NCBI GenBank assembly: GCA_023374045.1
Contig: CM041776.1
Coordinates: 277,411,039 to 277,475,038, forward strand
Reading direction: 5' to 3'
From: Limonium bicolor
Lineage: Eukaryota > Streptophyta > Magnoliopsida > Caryophyllales > Plumbaginaceae
DNA length: 64,000 nt
Shown piece after piece: positions 12,848 through 21,949 of the stretch. The notes below the pieces were generated by a model, which saw nothing but the letters and a program-made list of their open reading frames with translations, did no database searches and was not told where the DNA came from. Each line of letters begins with the position of its first letter. The first letter of the stretch is position 1. The translations under genes were made by a program, and so were the position numbers.

Positions 12848-13121
12848 CCTATTTCGGCGGTTGTTATAAGGAACCGCCGCAATAGATATTAATTTTTTTT
12901 AATTTTTAAAAAACTTCAGCTAGGAAAACGGTCTATTTCTGCGGTTGTCAGAAGGAACCACAGAAATAGATACATTTCATGGTCTATTTCGGTGGTTCCT
13001 TCTGACAACCGCCGAAATAGACCGTTTATTTTTGAACCGCGTTCACTTAGCCAACCAATCTCGGCGGTTTTTACTACAACCGCTAAGATAGAGGTGCCGA
13101 AATAGCCCTTTTCTACTAGTG
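12848..13121. repeat. CACTA1 right terminal and subterminal hairpin repeats
   Basis: Inverted pairs of CTATTTCGGCGGTTGT-type motifs occur at about 12848-12884, 12931-12969, 12983-13020 and 13060-13090. Within the pair at 12983-13020 the two arms face each other over a short spacer. The terminal TAGTG ends at 13121. Together with the left array they form the probable transposase-binding region of the element. The 11300-12847 stretch inside is AT-rich with no recognisable gene and is probably the promoter/5' untranslated region for the minus-strand genes. Confidence 0.82.
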
Positions 13122-13723
13122 AAACAAATGCTCAGATTAGACGTCTATAGCTAGTTGTGGGTGAGAAAAGTGGTGATGGAATCTTCAAACTATGACATTT
13201 TATTACAATCGAGTAAGGGCTTTGGTTGACTCTCTTATTGTAACTGGACATATAGTTACGGACAGAGAATTCCAAAGTTATCTCCTAAAAGGACTCTCGG
13301 TTGATTATGGACCTCTAGTGTCTAACATATTAACCCGATCTGAAGCTTGCACTCCAAGGTAGTTATATAGTTTCCTTTTATCCATGGGAACTTGGCTTAA
13401 TTAGCAACAACGACTGTTGCAAAATACAGTCTCACTCAATTCCATTCATACTTCACAATCTGGTATTGAAAATAGATCAAGATATGCCTTTTTTCATATA
13501 ATAACAATGAAGGGAGAGGGAGAAACTAGTACAACAAAGGTAGGGTAGAAACTCTTTCACCAACAGACACACAAATAGCTCACATTAACCCCGACCCTTT
13601 TCTGCAAATAATTTTGCAGGCCTACCTTATTCTAGATCCCAATGCTAAAATTTGTTATTAGAAGGCATGAGGCCTCTTCATGTTACCATCAATTCAATTT
13701 TGCTTACCAACCCGGACCACCGT
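13122..13723 (+). pseudogene. copia B gag, C-terminal part with zinc knuckle
   Basis: Gag resumes after CACTA1 (NAQIRRL in frame). It continues as RVRALVDSLIVTGH and DREFQSYLLKGLSVDYGPLV (about 13207-13320), a typical copia gag body. A decayed CCHC zinc knuckle lies at about 13650-13700. It is readable as an Ile-Cys-Tyr part and, after a frame change, HEASSCYHQFNFAYQPGPP. The MITE at 13724 interrupts the frame immediately after this proline-rich end. Confidence 0.75.
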
Positions 13724-14070
13724 CACTACTAAAATTAAGGTTTTTTATAACGATAAATATTTTTACCAAAAATTAAAATCGTTTGCTAAACTAATTTTTT
13801 GTAATGATAAAAGTCTTTACATGTTATTGCAGGAGATGGCATAATGAAAGATCAAATTTTTTATCGTAACGACTTTTATTCGTTATTAAAGTTATGTCGT
13901 TACAAAAAATATTATTTTGTAACAATTATATTGTTATTGTAGTCTCAAATTTATTCAAGTCTTTAGTACTATCTTTGGTAACGAAATACTTGTAACTAAT
14001 AAAATATATGATAACGATTTTAAGTCGTTACGAAAACCTTCGTAATAAAAAAAACGGGTTTTTACTAGTG
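13724..14070. mobile_element. 347-bp CACTA-type MITE inserted in copia B
   Basis: It begins CACTACTAAAATTAAGG and ends (minus strand) CACTAGTAAAAACCCG. It has repeated TTTTTGTAACGAC/GTCGTTAC-type subterminal motifs and no coding capacity. The flanking triplets are CGT (13721-13723) and TGT (14071-14073), a 3-bp duplication with one later change. Removing the element and one triplet brings the gag and protease frames of copia B into one continuous frame, which supports the exact borders. Confidence 0.82.
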
Positions 14071-14598
14071 TGTCTTCTATCAATGCCAATGCCATAGGAA
14101 AGATCCCTTCACACACCTGGATTCCAGATATAGCCGCTACACACCACTTCACTGGAGATTTTTCCAAGTTGAACTTATCTGCATCAGATGATAGTGGGTT
14201 GGCCCAGTCTTGTTGGGAGATGTCTCCACTCTTCCTATATTACGTCAAGGAACTGGTATTTTATGCTAACAACCAGTAGTTTCTTCTTTAGACTTACTGC
14301 ATGTCTTTACTCTTAATAAACAACTAGTTTTTGTGAGCAAGTTTTGCGACGACAACAAAGTGTTTTTTTTTGTTTTACTCGGATTGTTTTCTTGTGAAGG
14401 ATCTTCAAATGACAAACCAAGTAGAATATTCTCAGAGACAATGTTGAAGCTGGTGTAATGCTTTTGATTTGTTACTTATGGATCTATGGGGACCAGCCCA
14501 TTATACTTCTAATGATGGGTTTCACTATCTTTTTCTGACTGTTTATGATTTTTCTAAGCATGGTTGGCTTTATCTATTAAAAGCAAAATCAGAGGTGT
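14071..14598 (+). pseudogene. copia B protease and start of integrase, truncated
   Basis: The frame from 14070 reads SINANAIGKIPSHTWIPDIAATHHFT. This is the protease region, with the usual DSGA-HH altered to PDIAATHH. After frame changes, the integrase start reads LLMDLWGPAHYTSNDGFHYL and LTVYDFSKHGWLYLLKAKSE (about 14472-14597), the first catalytic Asp region. The element stops abruptly at about 14598; the rest of pol is absent. Confidence 0.78.
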
Positions 14599-15554
14599 TG
14601 TAGCTAACTAGTACGCTAATACACGTCCCCAACCGGTCGTGAATGTGTCTCGCATCAGTAGGTAATAGAACATTTCGAGTATTGAACGCTAGAGTAGAAG
14701 ACAATGGATAATTTAAACTATAATCTCTTATTCAATTGAGTATTACCCTCACAATCACTGAATCACTCCGCCCAACCCTATGGACTCTGGACAGTTCGTG
14801 ACTTACCCCTAAGCTCTTATACCCTAAATGAACCTATTCAGTCGAAAGTCTCCTAGTAGTCCCCGACTGCTCCCATACTATCCTAGCAACTCTTGTGTTC
14901 TCAACAATATGAGTAACAACACTCCACTCACTCACATTACTGCTCAATACAAACTCACTTACTCACACGAGACTGAAGCTAACACTTAACTAACTCTTAA
15001 AATATTTTGCTCCCTAAACTCTCTAGTAGTGCATCCGTCTTTCAATCGTTACTTGCTTAACCATCACAAATGTGATCCAACATATATACAGAGAGAACAA
15101 GTGGTTTCTAACTGGTTTGTAGAGTTCAACTAACTTCACCAACTACTTGGGAATTGTCACTTTCCCATTGGTTGAGCTCCTGCTCATCTGCACACTTACG
15201 CGACACGTGGAGGACTCCCATTAGTCACCTTGGAGGTGATTATGGGTGTTGACCACAACCTGGTCCTCAACTAACTTGTGCAAGTTGGCAACTCAATTGT
15301 CTTCACTTGGAGGCTTCAACTACGGTCTCCAACAATGATCACCTGAAGATATAGACTTGTAGGCAATGTATGATTGCATCTCATTGGCCATTCGAAAGTG
15401 CACTTCATCGACTGCAAGTTGGTGTCTTTGGTTGCTGATCATAAGTAGCTTTCCTGGAAGGTTCCAGATGATGATTGTAGTCTCCAAGTGGTCGAAGTCA
15501 TCAGCCACATTCTCATACTGGTAACTGAGAGTGAGTAGTCTCTGAGCTTCACTT
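14599..15554. other. no recognisable gene; truncated repeat DNA
   Basis: No protein family is recognisable on either strand. The stretch 14599-15334 starts TGTAGC and ends CCAACA, which resembles LTR ends. No PBS, polypurine tract or matching 5-bp flank supports that reading. A minus-strand frame at 15598-15320 (HLETTIIIWNLPGKLLM...) is not assigned to a family. Confidence 0.4.
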
Positions 15555-16212
15555 GAGTTATCGTGGATTATTGTCACCGACAACGGTATGCAATTCAACT
15601 ATAAGTCATTTATCGAATTTTATGAAACTCACACCAGATACCACAGGCTCGCCTCCGTCTCACACCCGCAAGTGAATGGCCAAGTCAAGAATGTGAATAG
15701 GCCTGCTGATGTGATATCTAAAGAAGCGGATCTCAAGAAGAAAAGGCGTGTGAGTCGAGCTCCTGCCCTGGTGATCTAGGTCTTACCGCACCACCGAACG
15801 AAAGCTAACCAGGGAAACTCCTTTTAGGTTAGTGTACGACCGCCGAAGCTGTCATTCCAGTCAAAGGTCATAGTAGTCAATGCAGGGTAAAAAACTTTGA
15901 TGAACAAAGAAACGACGACCGAATTCGGGCCAAACTCGGCCTTACGATGAAACGAGACATCATGCTCATACAGCTACAACACGACAAACAGGTGGCCCGG
16001 CACTACAACAAGAAGGTTAAATCCAGGGAGTTTGCATATGGGAACTTAGTCCTACGAACGATCGATAATCATATAAAACTACAACCTAAATGGGATGGCC
16101 CATACCTCGTCTACGAATGAAACAGTCCCTTTTCGTACCGACTCATGACCACGATGGTTGGGTCATCTTCAACTCTTGGCTCGCCGAACGACTCAAGAAT
16201 TTCTACCCTTAG
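15555..16212 (+). pseudogene. Ty3/gypsy integrase C-terminal part
   Basis: The plus strand reads IVTDNGMQFNYKSFIEFYET (second catalytic Asp of the core) and HRLASVSHPQVNGQVKNVNR (region of the catalytic Glu, replaced by Lys in NGQVKN). Downstream, after frame changes, come WSYRTTERKLTRETPF and ARHYNKKVKSREFAYGNLVL, then LQPKWDGPYLVYE. The last is the C-terminal integrase region. It ends near FYP-stop at 16212. Loss of the catalytic Glu and several frame changes show it is inactive. The upstream pol is missing. Confidence 0.8.
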
Positions 16213-16269
16213 GTAATTCTACACTTTGAAACATTTGTATTACATGTTTGTTATTCGGCTCGACCACCA

Positions 16270-16475
16270 TCAATAAATCAAAGTTGAACTCTCAGCTCAG
16301 TCTCAAAGTTGATCCCTCAACACGATCTCAAAGATCTCTCAACTCATTCTAAAAGTTAATCTCTAAACTCGGTGTCAAAGTCTGATCTCTCAACCATCTC
16401 AAAGTTGATCTCTTAGCTCGGTATCATAGTTGATCTCTCAACTCGATCTCAAAAGTTGATCTTTCACTCGACCTT
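16270..16475 (+). repeat. short tandem repeat of CTCAAAGTTGATCTCTCAACTCG type
   Basis: About seven imperfect copies of a 26-32 bp unit (variants of TCTCAAAGTTGATCTC) follow the gypsy integrase end. Non-coding tandem repeats downstream of pol are common in plant gypsy elements of the Tat/Athila type. I infer it belongs to the same element. Confidence 0.65.
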
Positions 16476-16674
16476 CCCCCTCGGGAACCCTAAACAAGCC
16501 CGCGAGATGCCCGAGTGTCGCCACTAACAATGCCAAGTGTTCAGTGGGCACTCAAAGTCCCTGGATTAGACCTAATATGTCATCTAGCTGACCAAGCAAC
16601 CACGTTTCCTGAAGGAAAAATACCCCTAATGGGAGGCCACGGCATGACCCTAGAGTGTTTTTCCACAAACCAAG

Positions 16675-17000
16675 TCCTCGGTCATAGCTCAACGCTATCC
16701 GACTGGCCAAGGAGCCACGCTTCCTAAAAGGATCAATATGCTTGCTGATTAGCAAAGGAGCATCTTCCTTAAAAACCAAGTACCCAGACAAAGTACCCGA
16801 GCTTTCCAACTGGCAGGGAGCCACGCTTCTGAAAGGATCAGTACTCTTGCCGATTAAGCGAGAAAAAGGAGTGCTATCCTTATAAACCAAGTCCTCGAAC
16901 AAAGCATTCATGTTACCAACTGGTCAGGAGCCACTCTTTCTAGGGGGATCAGCACTCTTGCCGAGTAAGTGGAGCAAAGGAGTGCTTCCCTTAAAAAAAC
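16675..17000 (+). repeat. ~110-bp tandem repeat, about three copies
   Basis: The phrase AACTGGTCAGGAGCCACGCTTC (variants) recurs near 16700, 16808 and 16918. Each copy is followed by GGATCA-TACTCTTGCCGATTA and GGAGTGCTTCCTTAAA-like sequence. The period is about 110 bp. Open frames over this stretch are by-products of the repeat. It probably belongs to the 3' non-coding region of the gypsy element whose integrase ends at 16212. Confidence 0.65.
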
Positions 17001-17392
17001 ACAAACGCCTCAGCGAGAACAAAAAAAGTTGGGTAAAAAAGAAACCATCTTTCTTTTACGCACAAAAAATTGGGTCGCTACGAGTACGAGCATGCAGAAT
17101 AAATATCGAGAGAAGGTAAAACTACTCTTCATTAATCATAAATGTTTACATAACCTACAATCTGATGGCCTACAAGTAAGTCGGATCCGGAAAAACTATC
17201 ATGTTTACAAAAGAATAGACTACATGTTGCGTGGCTCCTATCCAAGGAAGGAGTCCCTCGCTCTTTCGAACCCCTCAAGCTAACCAGCGAGTACAACACT
17301 AGCGACAGACTGGTTTGTGGTAATCACGGTCACTCAACTCCGGAAACTCCACGAGAGGCTTTCACGCTAAGTGACTACTTAGAGATACATGT

Positions 17393-17879
17393 TGTAACAT
17401 CCCATATGGGCAACTGTTCAAAACCTATCTTTCCAACCATTCGGGATGAAATTAGCCACTTAAGCCCTTTGTCATCACTTGGGCCTAAAAGTGGAAGACC
17501 TTGTATGTATCCTATAAACCACTCACTTTACTACTCACATCCAAATGTGGGATGGGTACACATACTTTCCCACTCAAAGAAAGTGGCGTCTTCTTCGCAA
17601 GCGTAACATCAAAGTTCCTTGGACCTCCTCCGTAGGTGTCGGGCAGTCCATCCCAACACGGTCCCGAGTCAGCTCTAATACCATTTGTAATACCCATATT
17701 GGAAACTGTTCAAAAAAACTAGCTCTTAAAACATTCGGGCTTGAAACCTAGCCACCCTTAAGCCCCTTATCCTCACTTAGGCCTGAAATTGGAGACCTTA
17801 TTGTTTAGTCAACCATATGTATCCTTATAAACCATTCACTTTACTACTCACATCCCAATATGGGAAGGAGTATCACACA
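17393..17879 (-). mobile_element. TRIM-like miniature LTR retrotransposon
   Basis: Two related blocks are readable as LTRs on the minus strand: 17686-17879 (5') and 17393-17562 (3'). Both share sequences such as CACTTTACTACTCACATCC and AACTGTTCAAAA. Between them is about 120 bp with no coding capacity. Next to the 5' LTR the minus strand has TGGTATTAGAGC (17672-17683), a good match to a tRNA-Met primer-binding site. Next to the 3' LTR is a purine-rich tract (about 17563-17575). The two LTRs are clearly diverged, so the insertion is old. No clean target duplication was seen. It is not a Cassandra element, since no 5S-like part is present. Confidence 0.6.
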
Positions 17880-18089
17880 CATTGACACTGCTACCACCAC
17901 TCTCCTACTGGATAAGCTTAAGCTCTCATAACCAATAACTTGGAAACTTATTTTGGGACCCATAAAACAGCATGGACGAAGATGATGTTGGCATTGTTGT
18001 GCAAAATATATAAATATACTTTGCTACTATAGGTAGTGAACCTAGTCATTGTAGTCCAACTAGGTTGTTTCCATAGGGATGTGAAAACT

Positions 18090-18951
18090 ATCTAACTAAT
18101 TACAATTATAGTAAAGTGCATAAATGTATACAAAAATGCATAAATGTAAATGTAAAATGTTTCAACCACTTCAGATTTGAGGACTCGTGTGTAGCATTTC
18201 AAAAGTTCTTCATGCAACTTTGGAGCTTTTGTCGCAATTCTTCCCACATATCTCGGATAAGTGATTCTGTTTGCAAAGTCTTTGATGAGAATCTTCTCAT
18301 CTACATCGTCGATCTCTGTCATATGCTTGTGGAAACGCTCGCTATACTCTTTTACCGTCTCTTCGGTTTTCTACTTAACATCCATTGATTCTATAGTTTC
18401 TTTCTTGACCTTCTTGCTAGCAGCGAAGTACTACTAAATTCTTTATTAATTGCTTGAAGCTCAATATAGACTGCGGTAGGCTTGTAGAAATCAATCTCAA
18501 AGCTCTTTTCGATAGAGTTCCTGGAAACAAATGCAAAGCGCTAAAGAACCGATGCCTTTGAGTATTCATGAATTTTTTGAACATTCTGAGCTTGATCCCT
18601 TGTACCATCATATTTCTCGATCACCGGAGCTACAAAATGCAGAGGAAGTTTGCCTTTTTATTTTCTTGGAGGAAGGATAGAGATTCAATATATGGCATCT
18701 TCTTCATCATCCTCCATAGATGATCCTCATGAGATATCCAAGGTTGTCTTTGGCTCTTCGAGGAATCCTTCCTTTTAAAATTTGATTGTTTCAGCCATCT
18801 CTTCGAGCCTTTTCTGGTGATCCTTGTTAATCTGCATTAATTCTTGTTGAAGATGTTTGTTTCTCTCAGCAATTCACTCATTGACCGGTGTGGCTAATTT
18901 TCCTAACATTTCTTCCAAACCTTCTTTTAAGATTGCTTCTTTCGAGGTCAT
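18090..18951 (-). pseudogene. Ty3/gypsy gag, broken
   Basis: On the minus strand, a start at 18951 reads MTSKEAILKEGLEEMLGKLA. Lower down come EDHLWRMMKKMPYIESLSF and, near 18560-18430, LHLFPGTLSKRAL and LPQSILSFKQLIKNLV. This gives the gag pattern of a phenylalanine-proline-threonine-leucine motif, then the 'P-SI-SF-QL' motif, found in plant Tat/Athila-type gypsy gag proteins. Stops (after TPVNE and elsewhere) break it. The matching PBS and LTR lie upstream at 19120-19767. Nothing of pol follows below 18090. Confidence 0.65.
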
Positions 18952-19119
18952 TCTTTATTCATCGGCCCTTTGTTCTACATATTTCCATGTTCTTAGTGGC
19001 ATTTTTGTTGTATCGATCCTTCTTGTACGTATTCCTTACAAAAGATAAAGTTTCCTTTTCCTTTTTGAAAAGTTTTCTTCATTACCAATGGTATTATGGT
19101 TGCTAATTAAGTTGTTCGA

Positions 19120-19140
19120 TTCCTACAGACGGCATCAAAA
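19120..19140 (-). other. gypsy primer-binding site next to LTR
   Basis: The minus strand reads CCATTACA, then TTTTGATGCCGTCTGTAGG. This resembles the TTTGGCGCCGTCTGTGGG-type primer-binding site of plant Tat/Athila gypsy elements, with two changes. It fixes the LTR border at 19140/19141 and the orientation of the gag remnant downstream. Confidence 0.6.
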
Positions 19141-19767
19141 TGTAATGGACTTTCCCATTAAACGTCTTTGTACAATTGTTAGCCTATCTTTCCTCATCAT
19201 ATCTGACTCATAGGGATAGGTCCTTTCCCTGCGTGATGAATGTTGAGTTCTTGGAAAAAATATAGTAAGAGAGAGAGAATAATATTATTCTTATTTATGA
19301 AATAATATTGTGTAACCTTTATTATGTGGGCAACCCCCTATTTATTGACTTATTAAATGTATTTCTTATAGGGCAGGTTGTGACCATGCCAGTCTATCTC
19401 TTTTGGAGATAAAACACTTAACTTATCCTTATTGTCCTTCTAAGTATGACTACTTTACTATTACAAGAGTCTTCGGGGAAAATTACTAAGAGTTCTCCGG
19501 GGAAAATTGTTAGGTGTTGCCCGAGGATGACTTTGGACATTGCCTGCCTGGGGATGGCTTTTGGGTGTTGTCCAGGATGGCCTATGGGTGCACCGGGATA
19601 GCCTTTGAGTGTCGCCCAGGGAATAGCCTATGGGTGTTGCCCGAGGATAGCCTCTAGGTGTCGCCCGGGAATATTCTCTGGATGTCGACCGGGGATAGCC
19701 TCTGAGTGTCGCCCAGGGATAGTTTCTTGTCAGTCCCAGTTCTTTTACTGGGTTGCTACCCATACAC
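19141..19767 (-). repeat. gypsy 5' LTR with internal minisatellite
   Basis: Read on the minus strand, it starts TGTATGGGTAGC (19767) and ends CCATTACA (19141) just before the PBS. Within it, 19475-19735 is a tandem array of about 27-30 bp units of the type GGATAGCCTCTGAGTGTCGCCCAG, about nine imperfect copies. The open frame across that array (minus strand) is a consequence of the repeat and is not a gene. Confidence 0.6.
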
Positions 19768-20064
19768 AGGGTTGAGTTATTCGGTTTACCCGAATAACCA
19801 AATGTTTTTTGTATGTTATACCATGCAATTTATAATTCAATTTTAACCCACCTTAAAATAATTTGATTCTTCCGTTCTTTTATATTCAATGCTAATTGAA
19901 AACCAAAATATAAAAATTTGGCTTTCGGTTATCTATCGTGACATTAAAAAAATTTGATTGTTCGGTTTTCAATTATTCTATTCTTAGACTGAATTTTGGT
20001 TGTTTGGTTATAACCAAACAAAGTTTGGTTTGGGTTAGAACCGAATAGCCAAATACTAACCCTA
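19768..20064. repeat. AT-rich inverted-repeat element (hAT-like MITE?)
   Basis: The left end reads CAGGGTTGAGTTATTCGGTTTACCC. The right end, on the minus strand, reads AGGGTTAGTATTTGGCTATTCGGTT. Internal stretches of AACCGAATA/TATTCGGTT occur in both orientations. The CAGGG-type end is hAT-like, but no 8-bp target duplication is evident, so the class is uncertain. Confidence 0.45.
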
Positions 20065-21706
20065 CGGGGTGGGCAAGCCGGTCAACCTGTCTTCTTCCTT
20101 ATAAATAGCAGTCATCAAATCTCATTTATTAAATAGATAATAATACTTACTCTCGCTTCTCATCTTTATTCTCCGAAATCTACTAAAAACCTTATCAACT
20201 CCCCGTAAATTAGATCATTCAAGATGGACCCACATAAACCCTTTTGTTTTACTTACTATTGTTAATTGCAACGCTTAAACCACCAATCACCATACTACAG
20301 AAGTTAACCCAATACCAGTCCACGAATTAAACAATAATTCATAGATTACCCTCTAACAATAACATTTTATGAGACTGAGTCCCTTTCTCTCTTCTCCCAC
20401 CCACAACACCCTAGACCATCAATTGCACACATATAATTTTCTAATTCAAAATCTTCTAACCACCTAAAATACCATTCAACATGAACACATTTCCTTTTTT
20501 CACCTCTTTCTCCTACTCATATCTCACCCGCTACTGTCAGCCTATTCCATCCTCCTCCAATGATATTTTCCCACCTACCTCCTCTGAAACTCAACCTCAA
20601 ATTCAAATTCATTCAGACCCACAAAGCCACCACACACCAGCCACACATCCACTCTCAACCTTATATCACTACTAGAAAAACACTATTTTAGCTACGGATA
20701 GTCCTGTCACTAATCCGTCGCTAAAGTAGATTAGTGATGGATTAGTAACGGAACTGCACCGTCGCTAATCCGGATTTGCGAGGAATGACAAAATCCGTCG
20801 CCAATTAGCGACGGATTAGCGATGAAGTTTTCTGTCACACAAAAATTATATTAGCGACAGAATTGAGACGGAACTGTGTGGGCAATACTAACCCTTACTG
20901 GGTGGGCAAGCCGGTCAACCTGTCTTCTTCCCTATAAATAGTAGTCAATTTCTCATTTATTACATAGACAATAATACTTACTCTCTCTTCTCATTTGTAT
21001 TCTCCCAAATCTACTAAAAACCTTTGTCAACTCCCTGTAAACTAGATCATTCAAGATCAAACTACGTAAACCCTTGTGTCTTATTTTACTACTGTTAATT
21101 GTAATGCTTAAACAACCCAACACATACTACAAAGAAGTTAACCCAAAAACCAGCCACAGATTACACTATAATTCATAGATTACCCTCTAACAATAACATT
21201 TTATGAGATTGGGTTCCATTTCTCTCTTCTCCCTCCCACAACACCCCTAGACCATCAATTGCACACATATAATTTCCTAATCCCAAATATTTTAACCACC
21301 TCAAATATCATTCAACATGAACACAGTTCCTCTTTTCACCTCTTTCTCTTACTCATCTCACCCGCTATTGTCAGCGTATTTCGTCCTCCTCCAATGATAT
21401 TTTCCCACCTCCCTCCTCTGAACTCAACCTCAAATTCAAATTCATTCTGACCCACAAACTGCCACCACACATCCACTCTCAACATTCACATCACTACTAG
21501 AAAACAATGTTTTAGCTAGGGACAGTTTTGTCGCTAATCAATCGCTAAAGTAGGTTAGCGACGGATTAGCAACGGAACTGCACCGTCGCTAAAACGGTCA
21601 TCGCTAATCCGGATTTGCCAGGAATGACAAAAACCGTCACCAATTAGTGACTGACTTTTCTGTCACAAAAAATTGTATTAGGGATGGAATTGAGACGGAA
21701 ATTGTC
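20052..21706. repeat. ~825-bp imperfect tandem duplication spanning the CACTA2 left junction
   Basis: Copy 1 (20052-20880) and copy 2 (from 20884) match at about 90% over long stretches. Both contain GGTGGGCAAGCCGGTCAACC, a TATAAATAG box and the proline/serine-rich copia linker. Each is followed by a CACTA left end (CACTACTAG at 20667 and 21492). Copy 1 breaks off about 210 bp into the CACTA end and joins directly to the start of copy 2. The duplication therefore arose after CACTA2 had inserted. Confidence 0.8.
20481..21491 (+). pseudogene. copia C linker region, duplicated remnant
   Basis: In copy 1 (20481-20675) the frame contains SSSNDIFPPTSSETQPQIQ and a His-Pro/Ser-rich tail. Copy 2 (about 21316-21491) is a shifted version. 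This resembles the low-complexity Pro/Ser/Thr linker between integrase and reverse transcriptase in copia polyproteins. Removing CACTA2 and one CAT places it directly before the HPMQT-SKT motif of the linker end at 35087. The integrase of this element is not seen upstream. Confidence 0.55.
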
Positions 21707-21800
21707 CGTCGCTAATTAGCAATGGAAATTGTTTGTCGCTAATTAGCGACAAAATTTTGGATTTCGCATACCACAGTTTAGCGACGAAAATTCCGTTGTA
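21492..21800. repeat. CACTA2 left subterminal repeats
   Basis: Multiple copies of GTCGCTAATT/AATTAGCGAC in both orientations lie between 21530 and 21790. A partial older copy of the same end lies at 20667-20880. Such arrays are the expected binding sites for the transposition proteins of the family. The motif differs from that of CACTA1, so the two elements belong to different families. Confidence 0.8.
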
Positions 21801-21949
21801 ATTTGTTGGTTTTTATTAAAAAAATGTTTTCATTTGTTTTCACCTATAATGAATTCCACCTATAGCAATAATCACCTGTAATATAGATTTTATCCTCATG
21901 TAGTATTCTAAATTAAGATCTGCTCACAACAATTAAAATAAAACGTATC

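Larger units (their letters stand above)
4214..13121. mobile_element. CACTA (En/Spm) transposon 1, 8.9 kb, with TNP2, Ptta and Ulp1-like genes
   Basis: The left end starts CACTATTAGAAAATG. The right end, read on the minus strand, starts CACTAGTAGAAAAGGG. Both continue into CTATTTCGG, giving about 26 bp of imperfect terminal inverted repeat. The flanking trinucleotide is AAA on both sides (4211-4213, 13122-13124), the 3-bp duplication typical of CACTA elements. Both ends have dense subterminal copies of CTATTTCGGCGGTTGT in both orientations. All internal genes are on the minus strand: TNP2-type transposase (about 11270-7618), Ptta/En/Spm-type (about 7570-6500) and Ulp1-like protease (6088-4751). 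Each has frameshifts or stops, so the element is probably not autonomous now. Confidence 0.93.
3775..14598 (+). mobile_element. Ty1/copia retrotransposon B, split by CACTA1 and a MITE
   Basis: A copia element is readable in three pieces. The first is PBS plus N-terminal gag (3782-4213). The second is the rest of gag through the zinc knuckle (13122-13723). The third is protease and the start of integrase (14071-14598). The reading frame lines up across both insertion points once each insert and one copy of its 3-bp target duplication are removed. The primer-binding site TGGTATCAACGC (about 3783-3794) resembles the initiator tRNA-Met site used by most copia elements. The 5' LTR is not clear, since only about 130 bp separate copia A from the PBS. 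The 3' part is missing after 14598. Confidence 0.8.

Noticed and set aside
14599..15334. LTR-like block with TGTAGC...CCAACA ends
   Set aside because: No matching 5-bp flanks, no PBS or polypurine tract, and no second copy in the window.
16515..17283. Frames across the 110-bp tandem repeat
   Set aside because: By-products of the repeat and its low stop content; no domain.
17393..17879. Cassandra TRIM with a 5S rRNA-like LTR
   Set aside because: No 5S promoter-like sequence is visible in either LTR-like block.
19461..19763. 100-codon minus-strand frame rich in repeated RATPRGYP-like units
   Set aside because: It is the translation of the LTR minisatellite (19475-19735). The context is a gypsy LTR.
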